Source: Isoetes taiwanensis (taxonomy: Eukaryota; Streptophyta; Lycopodiopsida; Isoetales; Isoetaceae). Taken from it: DNA of 64,000 nt. Location of the stretch: NCBI GenBank assembly GCA_021234155.1, contig JAJEKV010000059.1, positions 5,295,719 to 5,359,718 of the forward strand, written 5' to 3'. Positions 1-11,865 of this stretch are shown one piece after another. The first letter of the stretch is position 1; the number at the start of each line of letters is the position of its first letter. A model generated the notes under the pieces. It saw only the letters and a list, made by a program, of their open reading frames with translations, was not told where the DNA came from and did not search any database. The translations under genes were made by a program, and so were the position numbers.

Positions 1-439
1 ATACTCCTAATTCTCTCCGTAACCATTTTGCATTATTGATCTCCTTCCTTGCCTTTTCATAACCATAAAATAAAATAAATTATTCACCATTCCTTCCAAC
101 ACTTATAATTTGAGGGGTAAATTCATGAAAAATCCGAGCGTCTTATTACTACTTCTTACTTTTGTTAGTCCAATTAAAATGATCCACATTTTCTTAGATG
201 ATGATGAAATGAAAACAAACCATGTGTTCCCAAAGGGCAACACTTATATGCGTTAGTATCTTACATTTTTCAAAGTAGCGTTTATCACGTCATTGACTGG
301 TCAATTAGCATATAAGATAGCGAAATATAATGTTCAAACAATACTTTTGATCTTATTATAAGTTTAGCATATTGGCATTCAAAACATGCTAGTTTAAACA
401 ACAATTAATCTAAAATTGTCTATTTTCTAGGTCTTTTAC
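1..439. other. AT-rich stretch without recognised gene
   Basis: No reading frame or motif here was recognised. It may be the interior of the CACTA-like element whose right end lies at 939, because no left terminus is visible inside the window. Confidence 0.4.
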
Positions 440-939
440 TCCTATTCGCTAGTGGCACTTTTGTGTCAAGCCTAGCCTTTTTTTCGTCAAGATAAGTATG
501 TATTTCTACTTCACAATGTCATCTCATTGACGCAATCATGTGAAGTGCATGCTATAATATGTAATGGAGCATTGATGTAAAATTTGACACTATAAGATGA
601 CACAAACCCCTTCAGAATATATGTCAGAAATGTGTAAAAAAATTGACCTCAAAACTGTAGACTTAATGACATATATTTGACACAAAACTATTGACATGTT
701 CAGCTCTAAAATGTCACAAACTAGGACGCAATGAATATTACAAAAGCTAACATAAAAGTATCAAAAATTTGACACAAACCTTTTATAAAAGTGACATTAT
801 AATCGACACAACTGTATTGACGCAAGTTTTGACGCAACTGAATAAATTTGTGTCACTTTCGAGCTTATGACACAAATTTGACACACCTTAAAAGGTGGTG
901 ACACAGGGGTTGACGCAAAATCCCTATCCTCTTGTAGTG
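440..939. mobile_element. CACTA-type transposon right terminus with subterminal repeats
   Basis: Reading the minus strand inward from 939, the sequence starts CACTACAAGAGGATAGGG, the form typical of En/Spm (CACTA) ends. From about 450 to 920 the short motif TGACACAAA and its variant GACGCAA recur many times in both orientations. This is the subterminal repeat arrangement that CACTA transposase-binding regions have. The opposite end is not in the window, so this may be a deletion derivative or the edge of a larger element. The base after the terminus resumes the reading frame of a pogo-like transposase gene, so the element appears to have inserted into that gene. Confidence 0.7.
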
Positions 940-2211
940 AAAGCATGAACCTACAAAAGAGGATATGGCTATGATGGTGTCTACATCATTGAAGGAGTCT
1001 TTGACTCCTTCCAATATTGCTGCTGGCTTTGCAAAGACAGGGATCTGGCTCTTCAATCCAACTGCTGTTTCTCCTGATCCATTTGCTAATGATCTTGTTG
1101 TGCAGAACAGTGAAGATGATGCTGCTGATAATGACATTGAGGAGAATGGACCTATTCTTGAAGATCCTTCAATGCCTCAGCCAAATCTGAATGAAAATAC
1201 TAGCTCCACTATTTTGGAGCATGCTGTTGCAGCCTCTACTGTCTCCTTTGCCTTAATCTCTGATCATGTAATCTTTGATCCAGCACCACAATTAGTGCCA
1301 TCTGCTCATCCACATGTACCAACTCCTGCTGTTGTTGACATGCTGCCAAGAGCTAAAAGGTCTAGGCTACCAGAATTGCTTGCTGATAAGTTATTTATTA
1401 CTTCGAATCAAATGATTAGTGCAAGAATTGAAGAGGACAGAAGAAAGGTAGAGGCGGCTAAGGTTAGAGCTGAGAGAGTAACAGAAAAAAAGAGATTGGC
1501 AGCAGAGAAGAAGATGGCTAAGGAGCAAGAGAATAAAAGAAAGGCAATTGTGAAGGCTGCCAAGGAGGCACAAAAAGTTGCAGAGGCAAATTATGAAAGG
1601 ATGTCAGCTAGGTACTCTGATTTATGATGCACAAGGTAAATGCAAATTCACTGTAGGCCAGTTGTTTGGAGATGAAAAAATGCTGCCTCAACCTGTTTTG
1701 GATGCTAGGTCAAAGACCAAATGGAGATTAAGGCAAAGGAGACATGCAGCTGCTAAAACAAATCCTCATTTAGACTCTTTATTTAATGCTGATATGTTTT
1801 ATAGGCCTGCTGACCATATTGCAGCAGGCAATGAAGAGGTGCACAATGAACATGTGTATGAAGAAGAGGTGCACAATGAACATGTGCATAATGTTCAGAC
1901 CATGGATAGCCAGAGAAGATGGCACTTGTTTAGGGTGTTTAATTGAGGACACTCATGAATGTTCTTGGGATCACTTATTGGAGAAGAGAAGGGCTGCAGC
2001 AACACATAGAGAATACGAGGATGATCCAGAAGGATACTGGTCTATTCCAGATGCGTATCATGGAAGGGATGTTGGAGAAGACAATGGTATTGTCCATGGT
2101 GAATATCATGGAGCTGGAAGTGATTCTGAGGCAAGTTCTGGATCAGAACAGCCCTTAAAGAAAACCAGGAGGCTGGATGTGCTATACCAAAAAGATCAGG
2201 CAATTCTCTAA
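940..2211 (+). pseudogene. pogo-like (DDE_1/CENP-B family) transposase, C-terminal part only
   Basis: The frame is open from directly after the CACTA terminus to 1627. It reads KHEPTKEDMAM and then LTPSNIAAGFAKTGIWLFNP. That second stretch matches the conserved block after the DDE domain of pogo/Tigger/Jerky-like transposases (pattern TP.NI..GF.KTGI.P.N). The DDE catalytic core is absent because the CACTA terminus cuts the gene just upstream. After the block comes an acidic stretch, then a long Lys/Glu/Ala-rich coiled-coil-like region at about 1420-1610. Coding potential then passes to frame 3 (1578-1946) and frame 1 (1786-2211, ending YQKDQAIL), which implies two frameshifts or small introns. 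The family assignment rests on one block; the tail is not recognised. Confidence 0.65.
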
Positions 2212-2386
2212 ACCTAACTTAGCCTCCAGACCATGCAACATTTTGGTCTTTGTTCTTGTTGCATTCAACTCTTGTTTTGGGATATTGATCACTATAATGT
2301 AACTTCAATGTAGGTGTTGTTGAATTCATGACAATCTTAAATTTTGTCATCTTTTGGGAGCTGTGTTCAACATTGTTTCTTTCTTA

Positions 2387-2455
2387 TCTTATATTATAAT
2401 TTTAAGTAATGGACCACGCCCTAGATTTAACGGTCCAGATTGTTTTGACCTCAAT
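2387..2455 (+). mobile_element. Helitron 5' terminus
   Basis: The sequence A|TCTTATATTATAATTTTAAG is followed by a block (GCCCTAGATTTAACGGTCCA) that is nearly repeated at 20641-20675. Related blocks occur near 53950 (minus) and 62640. A start with TC after a host A is the Helitron rule. The matching 3' end could be the one at 11865, which would give a 9.5-kb unit containing the CACTA element as a nested insertion, but this pairing is inference. Confidence 0.6.
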
Positions 2456-2464
2456 ATAACATAC

Positions 2465-2700
2465 TTTGTAACGCTTTTTATAACATAAAACGCATTAATA
2501 AATTTTTTTTAATTTACATCACAAAAAGTGATTTGTGACGCGTTACCAACGAAAAACCACTTGTAACGCGTCACAAAGTATTAATCTATAACGTGTTACT
2601 AATCTAATATTTGTGACGTGTAGCAAAATTCAATAGTAGTTGTCGCGCGTTACAGATTATGACTTTTATTCTCCTTAAATTGGCATTTGTCACGCATCTA
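2465..2700. repeat. Left subterminal repeat cluster (GTAACGC / GTGACGCG)
   Basis: About ten short copies of TGTAACGC, GTGACGCG, GCGTTAC and similar words occur in both orientations. They match the cluster at 9040-9310 and define the presumed left end of the CACTA element. Confidence 0.6.
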
Positions 2701-3246
2701 TTTCTTCACACATGATTTATGATTATTAATTGTACCAGCACATTCAGTTCTCATAGATATCAATTACAAATGAAATAAACTAAAAGGGGGGGGTAAGAAC
2801 CTCCAAAGCAACAAGGGAGTAAAAGACGCTGAAAATTTGATTAAGTATAGAAAATAAAGTATACAAAAAAATGATGGTTCAAGGTTTTCCAGCATGTCTA
2901 TGCAACATGCATGATGATTTCCATGTTGCTTGGCTACTCCCGACCCCTCATAGTTTGGCTAAATCTTTGGTTCAAACCCGTGCAAGCTCGATAGTACCAG
3001 CACACCCATTAATTCATTCCTCTATCCCTCCTACCGCTTCGTATATGTCTGAGAATATCTGCACTGCAACATTAAACGATCCTGCAAAATCTCATCCATT
3101 TACATTTGAAATAAACTTGTTAACATGTGCAAAATAAAAAGAATAATGTAAGCCTAAGCAGATATATAAACTAGAACAGAAAACCTTAAACTACAAGCCT
3201 GGATTATTGCATCAAAGATTCTGTAAATTCTATAATACAGTAAAGA

Positions 3247-5220
3247 TTATTCGGAAGTCTTTCCCTTGAAGGATTTATCGGAGCTATTTTCAGATCTTTT
3301 ACTTGTCATATTCTCCTTCTCAGATAACTTCTCCTTTTGGGAATTGGGAGTCATTTTGCTTGCAGAAGCTGTATCTTTGTATCTTTGAGAGTCATTATTA
3401 CAAAGGCCTGAATTCTACATTGCCACGACTCTTGCTAACTTTAAGTCTCCATGGTACCCCCTGGTTCCGAGAAGCCAAAGTTTCTCCACAGCCAGCTGCA
3501 ACTTTTGCGTGTACTACATCCTCATTGCAGTCGGTCGGGGTCGCTGTATGTAAGACAAAACTAAGATCAGGGAAAAGAAGTTCCTGCACTAAGATTGCCA
3601 TGGTAGCAAACTGTTGAGGAACTCTCGCAACTTCAGCAATAGCCTTGCCAAAGCTGGCAGGATCAGAGGCTTTCACATTTTCAATCAATTCATATAATCC
3701 TGCTCCAGACATGCCAGCTAAATCCTCAACGGACAATCAATCTTGCACTTTTGATGAAGGAATCAGAGATGGGAGTCAATGAGTATCTTAGGTGGCATAA
3801 GAGAGGAGACAAGTGCTCGGAATTGATTGCATGCATTGTCCAATTCATCGTTTTCTACTTGTGCAATTTCTATCCTTTCTAACAGATTTTTGAAATGCAT
3901 GGCATTGCCACTAGCTTCCAAAGCAGCTTCCATTGCACCAAAGAAAATTACCCTTCCTTGAGGAACGTCAAAAGCAGTTGAAATGCCAAGCTTATTTTTT
4001 TATAGAAAAAAGGGAGGATCTAAGCTGGCATTTCAGAAATACAAATTCACATTTTTGTGCAAGACATGCTCTTTACCTTTCATAGAACAATTAGATACCA
4101 CAGTAACGTTTCCACAGGCAGCAGCTTGCTCCCGCCTTTTCTGTAATGGCCTCGTAATTGAAGCAGGTGATCCCCAACAGCTCACTACAGCCCGATACAT
4201 AAAATGTAATGACATGTCATTTTGATATTCGAATGTAATCAAATGCATAATCCATAAAAACAAGGCTTTTTCTTACTGGAAAACTGGTAGGAGCAGAAGT
4301 GTTGGAAGTTGCCGGAAGGTTATTACTGTCAAAAACTTCTGATGTGTTCTCCGATGCGTTCACTTCTGAGGATGTAACACCCTCTGGAGTAGCTTCAAGT
4401 CTGCAAAAGAAATAAAAACTTGTCCCGAATGCAATTTTCGCTTCCATTAGTGACAAAATTGCAATACATCAGAGACACTTTCAAGATAAACTTAACAACC
4501 TTATCTTGCGGCCAACTAATGAACGCAAGGTTTCAATTTTCTTCTCATCGTCGCATGTGAGAAACAAGACTTTTTTCCGAATAAAAAGAAAAGATTGCAT
4601 GTAAAAAATTTTTTTTTTTTTTTTTTTGTAGGCAAGCTTTTTTAATTTTCTATTAATCTTAAAAACATGGTACACGACCTTATTGGAGTAGGCTCCACAA
4701 TAGGCCAGATAAAAATATTTGCAAGAACAATGGTCTACCAGATGGGAAAAATAGTCGCATTACACACCAATCCAAGATAAGAGTCTGAAGAGTCTGAAGA
4801 GTCTCATAGATAAGAGTCTGAAGAGTCTCATAGAAACTAAAAGGCAAAGACCATTATACTTGATGTGCTCGAACTCCTCCTAAGTGTGAAAGATGAGGCA
4901 GTTTATGCAGGAGTATAACACCTGCTACGTTTGGACCAGAAGCTCTAACCTACAGGCAATGTTGCCATCAAAGACTCATGTAAGATACTTACTCTGTAGT
5001 ACAAGAATATATGCACTATTCGTAAAAGCACCTCTTCATCTCCATCAGCTTGCTTCACAAGAAGGAGAACAGGGTCGTTCAGACGTTGTTTCCTCAACTT
5101 CATCACTATATGCAACAAGGAAAAGAGCATCAGATCATTGTCTCCAATGGTTGCACTAAAATGTTTGAGCATGCGATATTTCTTTTTCTTAAGAGCATGC
5201 GGAAAAAGGAAGTATACCAC
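3247..5220 (-). pseudogene. Unidentified multi-exon gene fragment inside the CACTA element
   Basis: Several stretches with protein-like composition lie in order on the minus strand. 5220-5050 contains LVKQADGDEEVLLRIVHI. 4404-4275 is Ser/Thr-rich. 3983-3760 contains GRVIFFGAMEAALEASG and NDELDNACNQFRALVSSLMP. 3736-3398 contains VDLAGMSGAGLYELIE-like sequence, here SVEDLAGMSGAGLYELIEN. A charged C-terminus runs from about 3340 to the stop at 3247-3249 and ends SSDKSFKGKTSE. A stop separates the 3983 and 3736 blocks, and a frame change is needed before the C-terminus, so it is probably not functional. I do not recognise the family. Its position 3' of TNP2 on the same strand inside a CACTA element suggests a captured host gene, or a diverged second element gene. 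Confidence 0.4.
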
Positions 5221-5279
5221 TGTTTAAAAGGAGACCTAAAAATTGCATCTAGAACCTACCTGCTCAAGCAAAACTAAGA

Positions 5280-7640
5280 CCTACAAAGGTAACCCATGCA
5301 ATGATAAATCATGCACAGCCAGCTAGCAAAGGCAGGATTGAAATGTCAGTTACAGAGCAAAGATAAAAATACCTGTAAAGAAGATCTAATGCAGCAGAAC
5401 CTCTGGAGGCCAAATAATGCAGTAAGCAGCTGGATCTTGGGCTCTTAAAAAAAAGTTATACCACTGGTTAAACCAAAACCTAAGAATCCTTTAGAAATAG
5501 AAGATACGTACTCAAGCAAAACATATCACAAATTCATGAGGAGTGCCTACAAATCGACCAGATTAGTGGAACGCTTGCAAGATCGGTGAGCAAGACGGTG
5601 CTTGGCGGGAATCAAGAAATATTGAAAAAGTTATAACAAATCTGTGACGCATCGGTGCCACTTGTGATGCGTGGTAAACTTCCTCTGTTTTTCAATGGTT
5701 CAATAATCTGCTTCTATTATGATCCCCCAGGTGTCGATTTTTAAATGAAGATACTCCCTTCTAAAAAATTTTTGTATGCATCATCACAAGCTGTTATTAA
5801 CAAGAATAGTTTTTGGACTTCAATATTCTTTTGTGAGACTATGGTGGTTCACTTGAGGGCTTGAGTGTTAATTCTTTCTAAGTCGAATGTTCAAGCCTTC
5901 ATGTTCTGCTTAATGGTGGTGGTAAGAGTCCTCCCATAGGAAGTTTGCCTAACACTTGGAATGTGCATGCAATGGGAGTGTTGCATTTCCTGTATTTATT
6001 TTGCATGCTCCTAAAATTTTTGGATCTTTTTTCTTAATGTGTCTTCAACTTGGTTATTATTATTAATATTTTTAATTCTACATGTTTCTATTATTTGGAT
6101 TGGACCCAATGCTTTAATAGATAGATAATATTTTAATGTCTACGGGAATCTTACGGGTGGCTATGGGACGAGTCTATACATGGTGCTCTGGGCATTCTCG
6201 AACTCAAATACATGCCCTAGGAATAGTGTGTTGCCACTAAACATGTTTAATGTCGCTTGTCTCTTCTGTAAGTATTTGCTTGTAAAGAAAGATTCTTTCA
6301 AGGATACTCCTTTTCTAAATTCTTTTCTATACATTGGGAAGATTGTCAAACAACCCTATGCATGCTCTCATTGCTATTCACATGGTCCTCAGGGCAAATT
6401 CTCTTTGATGACAAATTCTCAGGGAACAAAGAGGGAATCAAAATGTTGATATCTTGAACGTACTTTTTGTTGTGAATGAGCAGCGTCATCTGACTATTGT
6501 GCCAACACTTGGCCCAATGGAACATTGAATTGAATTGCCTTTTATCATCTGTGGAGGCCAAGTGGGATTGTGTTGTCCAAAACACAACTTGCCCCCCTTG
6601 GGAAACATATTGTAGATAAACATGCGCCAATAATATGTAACAAACGTTAACTTGGTTCTGCAGGCTTACATAAGATGGTCACATGAACTAGAGCAGATGA
6701 AGGAGATGGCTGCAGCTGAGAAACAATGGGAATATCAGGTGCATACGCTAGCCATGTACTGCCAGTCTCTTTGTCCAACATTTTTGTACCAAAGGAATCA
6801 GAATACTGGAACAAGAGGTTGTTTGAGTAGTCGGTAATCTAGGTTGTTTCAGTAGTAAGTGCTATGAAGCAGGAAAGAAGCTTAAGCATTTGAAGGCAGA
6901 TTACTTCTAACCCACATTTTAAGTTTTTTTGAGATGACTGCTGCTTCTTTCTTAAGTCAAATTTCCAAGGAGTACACCAACGGGCCAGAAGTAAACATTT
7001 AGTGTGGGACATCCTCACTTGTGTAGATGTAGCGAGGGCATTTCACTTGTAATAGCCTTTTATTCTTCCTGTTGAGACATACTGTCTCACTCCAGATTTT
7101 GAAGGCAAAGCCGAACTAGAATACAAACACGTCATTAAAGTGTAGCTCTCCCTGGCTACATGGTGTCATTAGTGAAATAAGGGTGTGATCCCTATGAAAA
7201 TGCGTTATCTCTATCACGATTCATAACACAAGTTAACCTTAGAACAATCTTCAACTCAATTTTCTATGGGTATATAAATCTAAATCAATGTTGAATAATG
7301 TATTAAGAAGCTGGGCATGTGTGGTTTTGTGTAATCAGTACTAGAAACTTAGAAATAATCACTAGGAATATATACTAGAAAATGAATGCCCCATGCTAAA
7401 TGATAATACAGATGTTGAGCCAACTATCATTGTCAATATCTTCATAAAAAGCTTACTGCACTACTGATCTTTTCATTCAATTTGCAATGTTGGCCTTCGT
7501 AGGCTTTCTGGCTTATTCAACCCTGGTTAAGCTCTAAAACTAACTAAACCTCTCTCATTCATCTTCTTTTTCCTGTTCTGCTGCATGAATCCAAAAGTGA
7601 CCCTAAGTTCTACCACGCACATATCTGGAAAGCCAGATAA
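5280..7640. other. No firm gene; one isolated exon-like segment
   Basis: This stretch is mostly AT-rich non-coding sequence. At 6664-6737 an exon-like segment follows a CAG acceptor and reads AYIRWSHELEQMKEMAAAEK before a CAG|GTG donor; nothing next to it supports a gene. Short tandem runs of AAGAGTCTG lie upstream at 4780-4850. Confidence 0.3.
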
Positions 7641-7642
7641 AA

Positions 7643-9002
7643 TCAAGTTTTGGCCTTGTCCTCCCCACGTTCCCATTCATTTTGCCAATCTTTTGCGGTC
7701 ATGCACTTTGGGATACAAGTTTTCCGGTGTGCCCCTTTTCGAAGCGGATGATCCATAGGTAAAAATTTCTCATGGCCCTCATATACCATTTTTTCCATAG
7801 ACTTAGAATATCTTGAGGTTATTTGACCACCACAACGCACACAAGCATATTCCCCTTTTGTTTGCAAGCCTACAAATATAACAGTATAATTACAAATCTT
7901 TGTCCAAACAAACCAAGAAAAAATCATACGTGTACATATGCTAAGGCCAGGATAGTCATGCATGGTCCACATTAAGACAGCCTTTAATAAAAACTTTTGC
8001 TCCTTAGATTTGGTTTTAGAGATATCAATCATGGGGATCCCCTTCCATAATTGTTGCAATTCATCAACCAGGAGCAAAAGATAGACATCAAATTGTTTTG
8101 GTTGTGATGGACCTGCATTATTAACATTCATTAGTCAATCATTGTAAGATTTCATGCATATATATGAGAACGGCAAAAGTGAAAACCTGGAATAATCATG
8201 CTCAACACGATATGTCCCCGTTTAATAGATTCCTCTGGAGGTATATTGTACTTCACAAGCATGACTGGCCAAGTAGACCATGAGGCAGCCCGTTGTGAAA
8301 AAGGATTAAAACCATCCGTTGCAAGACCAAAGTGAACATGTCTTCTAGCAATCTTTCATGGATAAATCTCCAAGCCTTAGAATCAGCAGGAATGCGCATA
8401 ACTCCATCTGAACTACGTTTACTCGCATGCCATCCCATTAAGGTAGCATTGTTCGAAAGATGTGGGAAAGTCTAGAATTATAGGAAAATAGCACAATACC
8501 TTGCCTAGAATGGTAGAGCCTTGGACATCCCTACAATACCCCGATTCATTGCATTTAGGGCAATTTACCATGTCTTTAGTGTCCTTGTAATACAAGGTAC
8601 ACTCATTTGGACATACATGAATACTTTCATACTCAAAACCAAGTGCCTTTATGGGTTTTCGTGCTTCATCACGACTAGAAGGAACCTCGTTGCCAGAGGG
8701 CAATATTTTGTTGATAAGTCTGCTTACAAAAGTTAAAATTGTTGTAAAGTTAAGATTGACGTACAAAGTAAGAGATCATATAGATTGCAAACAAAATTAG
8801 GAGTTATAAAGGAGAGACAAACCTCAATATTGCATCGATTGAATGTCAATCTCGATATCTTGCAACCCTCGTATAATTTTGTTTTAGCATCATGGATTAT
8901 ATGCCCATCGAAGTACTGAGCCGGATCTACCTCGAAAGCTACCTCATCATCTTCTAAGCCATTCATATGTTGTTCACCTACCTCATTATCAATGTCTTCC
9001 AT
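7643..9002 (-). pseudogene. CACTA TNP2 transposase, N-terminal half, degenerate
   Basis: Successive minus-strand segments follow the TNP2 order. 9002-8840 has DAKTKLYEGCKISRLTF. 8720-8520 has LPSGNEVP and then IHVCPNECTLYYKDTKDMVN with the CPKC zinc-ribbon-like pair. 8440-8160 has the WHASKRSSDGVMRIPADSKA block, then GLATDGFNPFSQ and WPVMLVKYNIPPEES. 8130-7643 has FDVYLLLLVDELQQLW, TKGEYACVRCGG and HEKFLPMDHPLR. These blocks are characteristic of En/Spm TNP2 (TnpD-like) proteins. A frameshift lies near 8340, and the usual C-terminal catalytic half is missing after about 7640. The product would have bound and cut the CACTA ends; this copy cannot encode a full transposase. Confidence 0.85.
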
Positions 9003-9039
9003 AAGACATTCAAATTATATAAAAATCTTTATAATGTGT

Positions 9040-9332
9040 TACGAAATGGTCATATTTGTTACACGTTACAAATGTGACTTGTAACGCGTCACAGATTTTA
9101 ATGTTTGTCACATGTTACAGATTTAATTTGTAATCCATTACGCAATTTAAGAATTGGCACACGTTACAAATAGGTTTATACAAATTTTAGTAACACGTTA
9201 CAAGTATACATGGTATGCCACGCGTTACAAAATAAAATGTTTTCTATCACGTGTGACAAATCTAAAATTGCGTTACAAATCAATATGCGTCACAAATCAA
9301 TACGTTACAAACCCCCATCTGCCCTTGTAGTG
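9040..9332. repeat. Right subterminal repeat region and CACTA terminus
   Basis: Many alternating copies of CGTTACAAA and TTGTAACGCGTCACA fill this stretch up to the terminal CACTACAAGGG (minus strand). It lies directly upstream of the TNP2 remnant, where transposase-binding repeats are expected. Confidence 0.75.
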
Positions 9333-9335
9333 TAG

Positions 9336-11472
9336 ATCGAACGAATTAGGTTTCTTTAGGGTTTCAGATGGGTTAGGTTTCTTTAGGGTTTCAATAAGAA
9401 AAAGGGTCATTCCATCTATCTCTCTCCCTCGCTTCGGGTTTCCTCAGCACCCTGCCATAGCCAAGCAGAGCGAAAATATGCCATTGAGCAGAATATAGCT
9501 TTAGGCGGCTGGATCTTTGTTCAATCTAAATAGAGCAAAAAGGAGGCAGATTACAGCGTTGAAATTCAAAATCCGCTTCATTTTTACAAGAATACAAAGC
9601 GCAGATAGTGATTTTTGCAGATGGCTCAGATGATCTACCTGCGTTAATGGACGAGTTTCTGCTTGGCCCTATTCATCAGCTTGCAACCCAAAACTTATAC
9701 ATTGGAGAAAGCACATTCCAAAGGACCATATGCTACAGGAAAGGTTTTTTTAGGGAGAGCGTAAGGACAAAGATTGAGATGGGTCACAAGAGTCTGATAG
9801 AAAAATATTGGACTATCTCTGTCTCTGGAAAAAAGGAATGATCTGCATTAATGGGTCTGAAGGTCGTGATCCTAGATAAATCCACGTATAACACGAATTA
9901 TATAGCACAAATGGCAAAAAAGCCAGTCCTCTAATCCAAACACAGGATTAAAAAAAATTGGCATGATGGCAGAGATGATCTTGGCTTTTCTTCTTTCTGC
10001 TTCAGGTAACCATATGGCGGCCATGAATATTTTTTCAAGTTGGTTCCATATGCAATCTGGCTATGGTTTCTGAATAAATGGGAAGCAAATACAGATGATT
10101 GGAAGTAGCTCTGCATCCATTTGAAAAGACCAAAATTATTGTGTCTTTAGGGCAAAATCATGAGAGGAAGCAACCTTTTATAGGTAAAGAATCTCTTAGC
10201 TCTTCATATTATTATTCTAATCTCTACATACAATGGAATACAATCGTAAAATTTAGGTTTCCATGCAAAGCTGAAGGTTAATCTATCATATATCTGCAGT
10301 GTCATCTTCTTAGGTGTAAAGAAAATAGAAAACAACCCCCCTTCTGGCACATATCAAAAGAGAGTATCAGCATATGAAGGATCTGTTGATGAATTATCAG
10401 GTATGTAAAAATGATTAAGGACCTTCAATGGTTGATCCAACTGCAGTAAAAAAAAAAAGGGAAAAAAGGAAGGTTTTTTGGGGTTTTTCCTGACTCAGAC
10501 AACAAAAAACGAATTTTGAATATCGAGGTCACCTGATTTTATAATGCATGTTTAGTAACATACTGTACACTCTGGAAATATACTTCATAAATATATCTAT
10601 ATATCTATTGCATCCTCTTTCTGCAGTTACTGCATTTTAGATTGAAGATCATCATGATGATATAGTCGTTTCAGCTGCTACCCATGCCTATTCAAGGGTC
10701 TGCACCTTTTAAATTCGCATTCTTCATGTTGCTTTGTAAAGTAGATTCTCTGGATACTTCTTAGACAATAGAAGCACAAAGGTGTTGCTTGGATTTCGTT
10801 TGCATTATCCAGAAAGCTTACAATATCATCTACTTGAATTGGCCATTGCAAGAGCACCTCTTCTCAACATCCACATTTTATTTGTTCCGTGTCCTTTGGC
10901 TCCTTCCAGAATTTCTTTGTCTTCTCTTGGACAACACAAAGAACAGATTGGCAAAGCTAGAACAACCATAATTTTATCTTTTTAGGTTATCGGCTTGATG
11001 GAGGTTCTGCATACTGTGGCAAATGCAGACTTTTGTTTTCCTCTCCCAAAATCTTACACAGATGTAGATGTAGCTCCACTGTGTGCAGGTCTCATAAGCT
11101 ACATACGTATCATAGAAAATGTAGTTTGCTTTGGGACACGAAATACATAGTTTGCTTTGGGGCAGATGTTGGAATCGAGAAATTGGCATTCATGGGTTTG
11201 ACGTTGTAGCACATATATAGCACATGTCATTCATTAATCATGCAAATCCTGCGTACTATTGCCTTGGATTTTAATGAAGAGTGCTCTGATTGTACCAGGA
11301 CTTTGGTTGAAATTTGCAGCAGATAAAACATGAACTGATTCATGCAGTTGAGCTGATATCCATTTTATACCATAATGATAGAAAAGTGATAGGGTTTTTT
11401 TAAGGAACTTATTGTGTTATACTTTGTTATACCGTGATTGTGTTGTTATATTGTTAGAGATAATGGTTAAAT
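9336..11472. other. No recognised gene
   Basis: Both strands contain only short open frames without recognised motifs. Two copies of a TTAGGTTTCTTTAGGG word occur at 9348-9392 but are too short to be telomeric. AT-rich sequence dominates from 10400 on. Confidence 0.4.
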
Positions 11473-11498
11473 CGAGGTTCGAATCCTCGGAGCTCCAT
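11461..11498 (+). other. tRNA 3'-half-like fragment
   Basis: The sequence has a canonical T arm (CGAGG-TTCGAAT-CCTCG at 11473-11489), followed by GAGCTCCA resembling an acceptor 3' strand and a TGGTTAAATCG word just upstream. The matching 5' acceptor strand GGAGCTC is not found in the preceding 100 bases. It therefore looks like a tRNA fragment or a tRNA-derived retroelement piece, not a gene. Confidence 0.45.
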
Positions 11499-11838
11499 GT
11501 TTCCACTAAAAATATTGTTGTCTCAAACATTAATGATCTTTTTTATTGATTTTTGAATTTTAAAAAATGTCATGTTGCCACATAGGCAGCAGGGTATACC
11601 CAAAGCAACCAGATAAAAGAAAAATGGATGTCCATTCCTTGGGAATTGTCTCTACTAGAGCTGATGAGGGGCAGGAAAGCAATTGACCCTTGGAGCTGGT
11701 GACGAGACAGGAAAACAATCGACTTTTGAGATGCAGGAGAAGCAGTGTTTGGTTGAATGGGTAAAAGGGCAAACTATCTGGTGGTTATTTGATGGATTAT
11801 GATGTGTGTGGTGGTTTATTTAAGGTAAATTGTGGTGT

Positions 11839-11865
11839 CCCAGCAACGCTGGGCACCATTACTAG
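11839..11865 (+). mobile_element. Helitron 3' terminus
   Basis: A perfect hairpin CCCAGC-AAC-GCTGGG is followed 8 bases later by CTAG and then T. A hairpin plus CTRR|T is the Helitron 3' signature. Four other ends in the window share the same hairpin and spacing. The 5' end may be at 2387. Confidence 0.8.

Larger units (their letters stand above)
2456..9332 (-). mobile_element. Probable CACTA (En/Spm) element, about 6.9 kb
   Basis: The right end is clear. Read from 9332 on the minus strand it begins CACTACAAGGGCAGATGG and is followed by dozens of GTAACGCGTCACAAA-type repeats down to about 9040. The same GTAACGC/GTGACGCG repeats occur at 2465-2700 with a minor cluster at 5640-5675, so the left end is placed near 2456. 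No intact CACTA motif is visible there, so it is degenerate or truncated. TNP2 transposase exons lie at 7643-9002, and a second unidentified gene fragment lies at 3247-5220; both read on the minus strand, inward from the good terminus. The possible 3-bp target duplication beside 9332 (TAG) cannot be confirmed without the other end. Confidence 0.6.

Noticed and set aside
9348-9395. Telomeric or promoter element from the two GGTTTCTTTAGGG words
   Set aside because: Two copies only, and no gene starts nearby.
11461-11498. Complete tRNA gene
   Set aside because: Only the T arm and an acceptor 3' strand are present; no D arm, anticodon arm or matching 5' acceptor strand.
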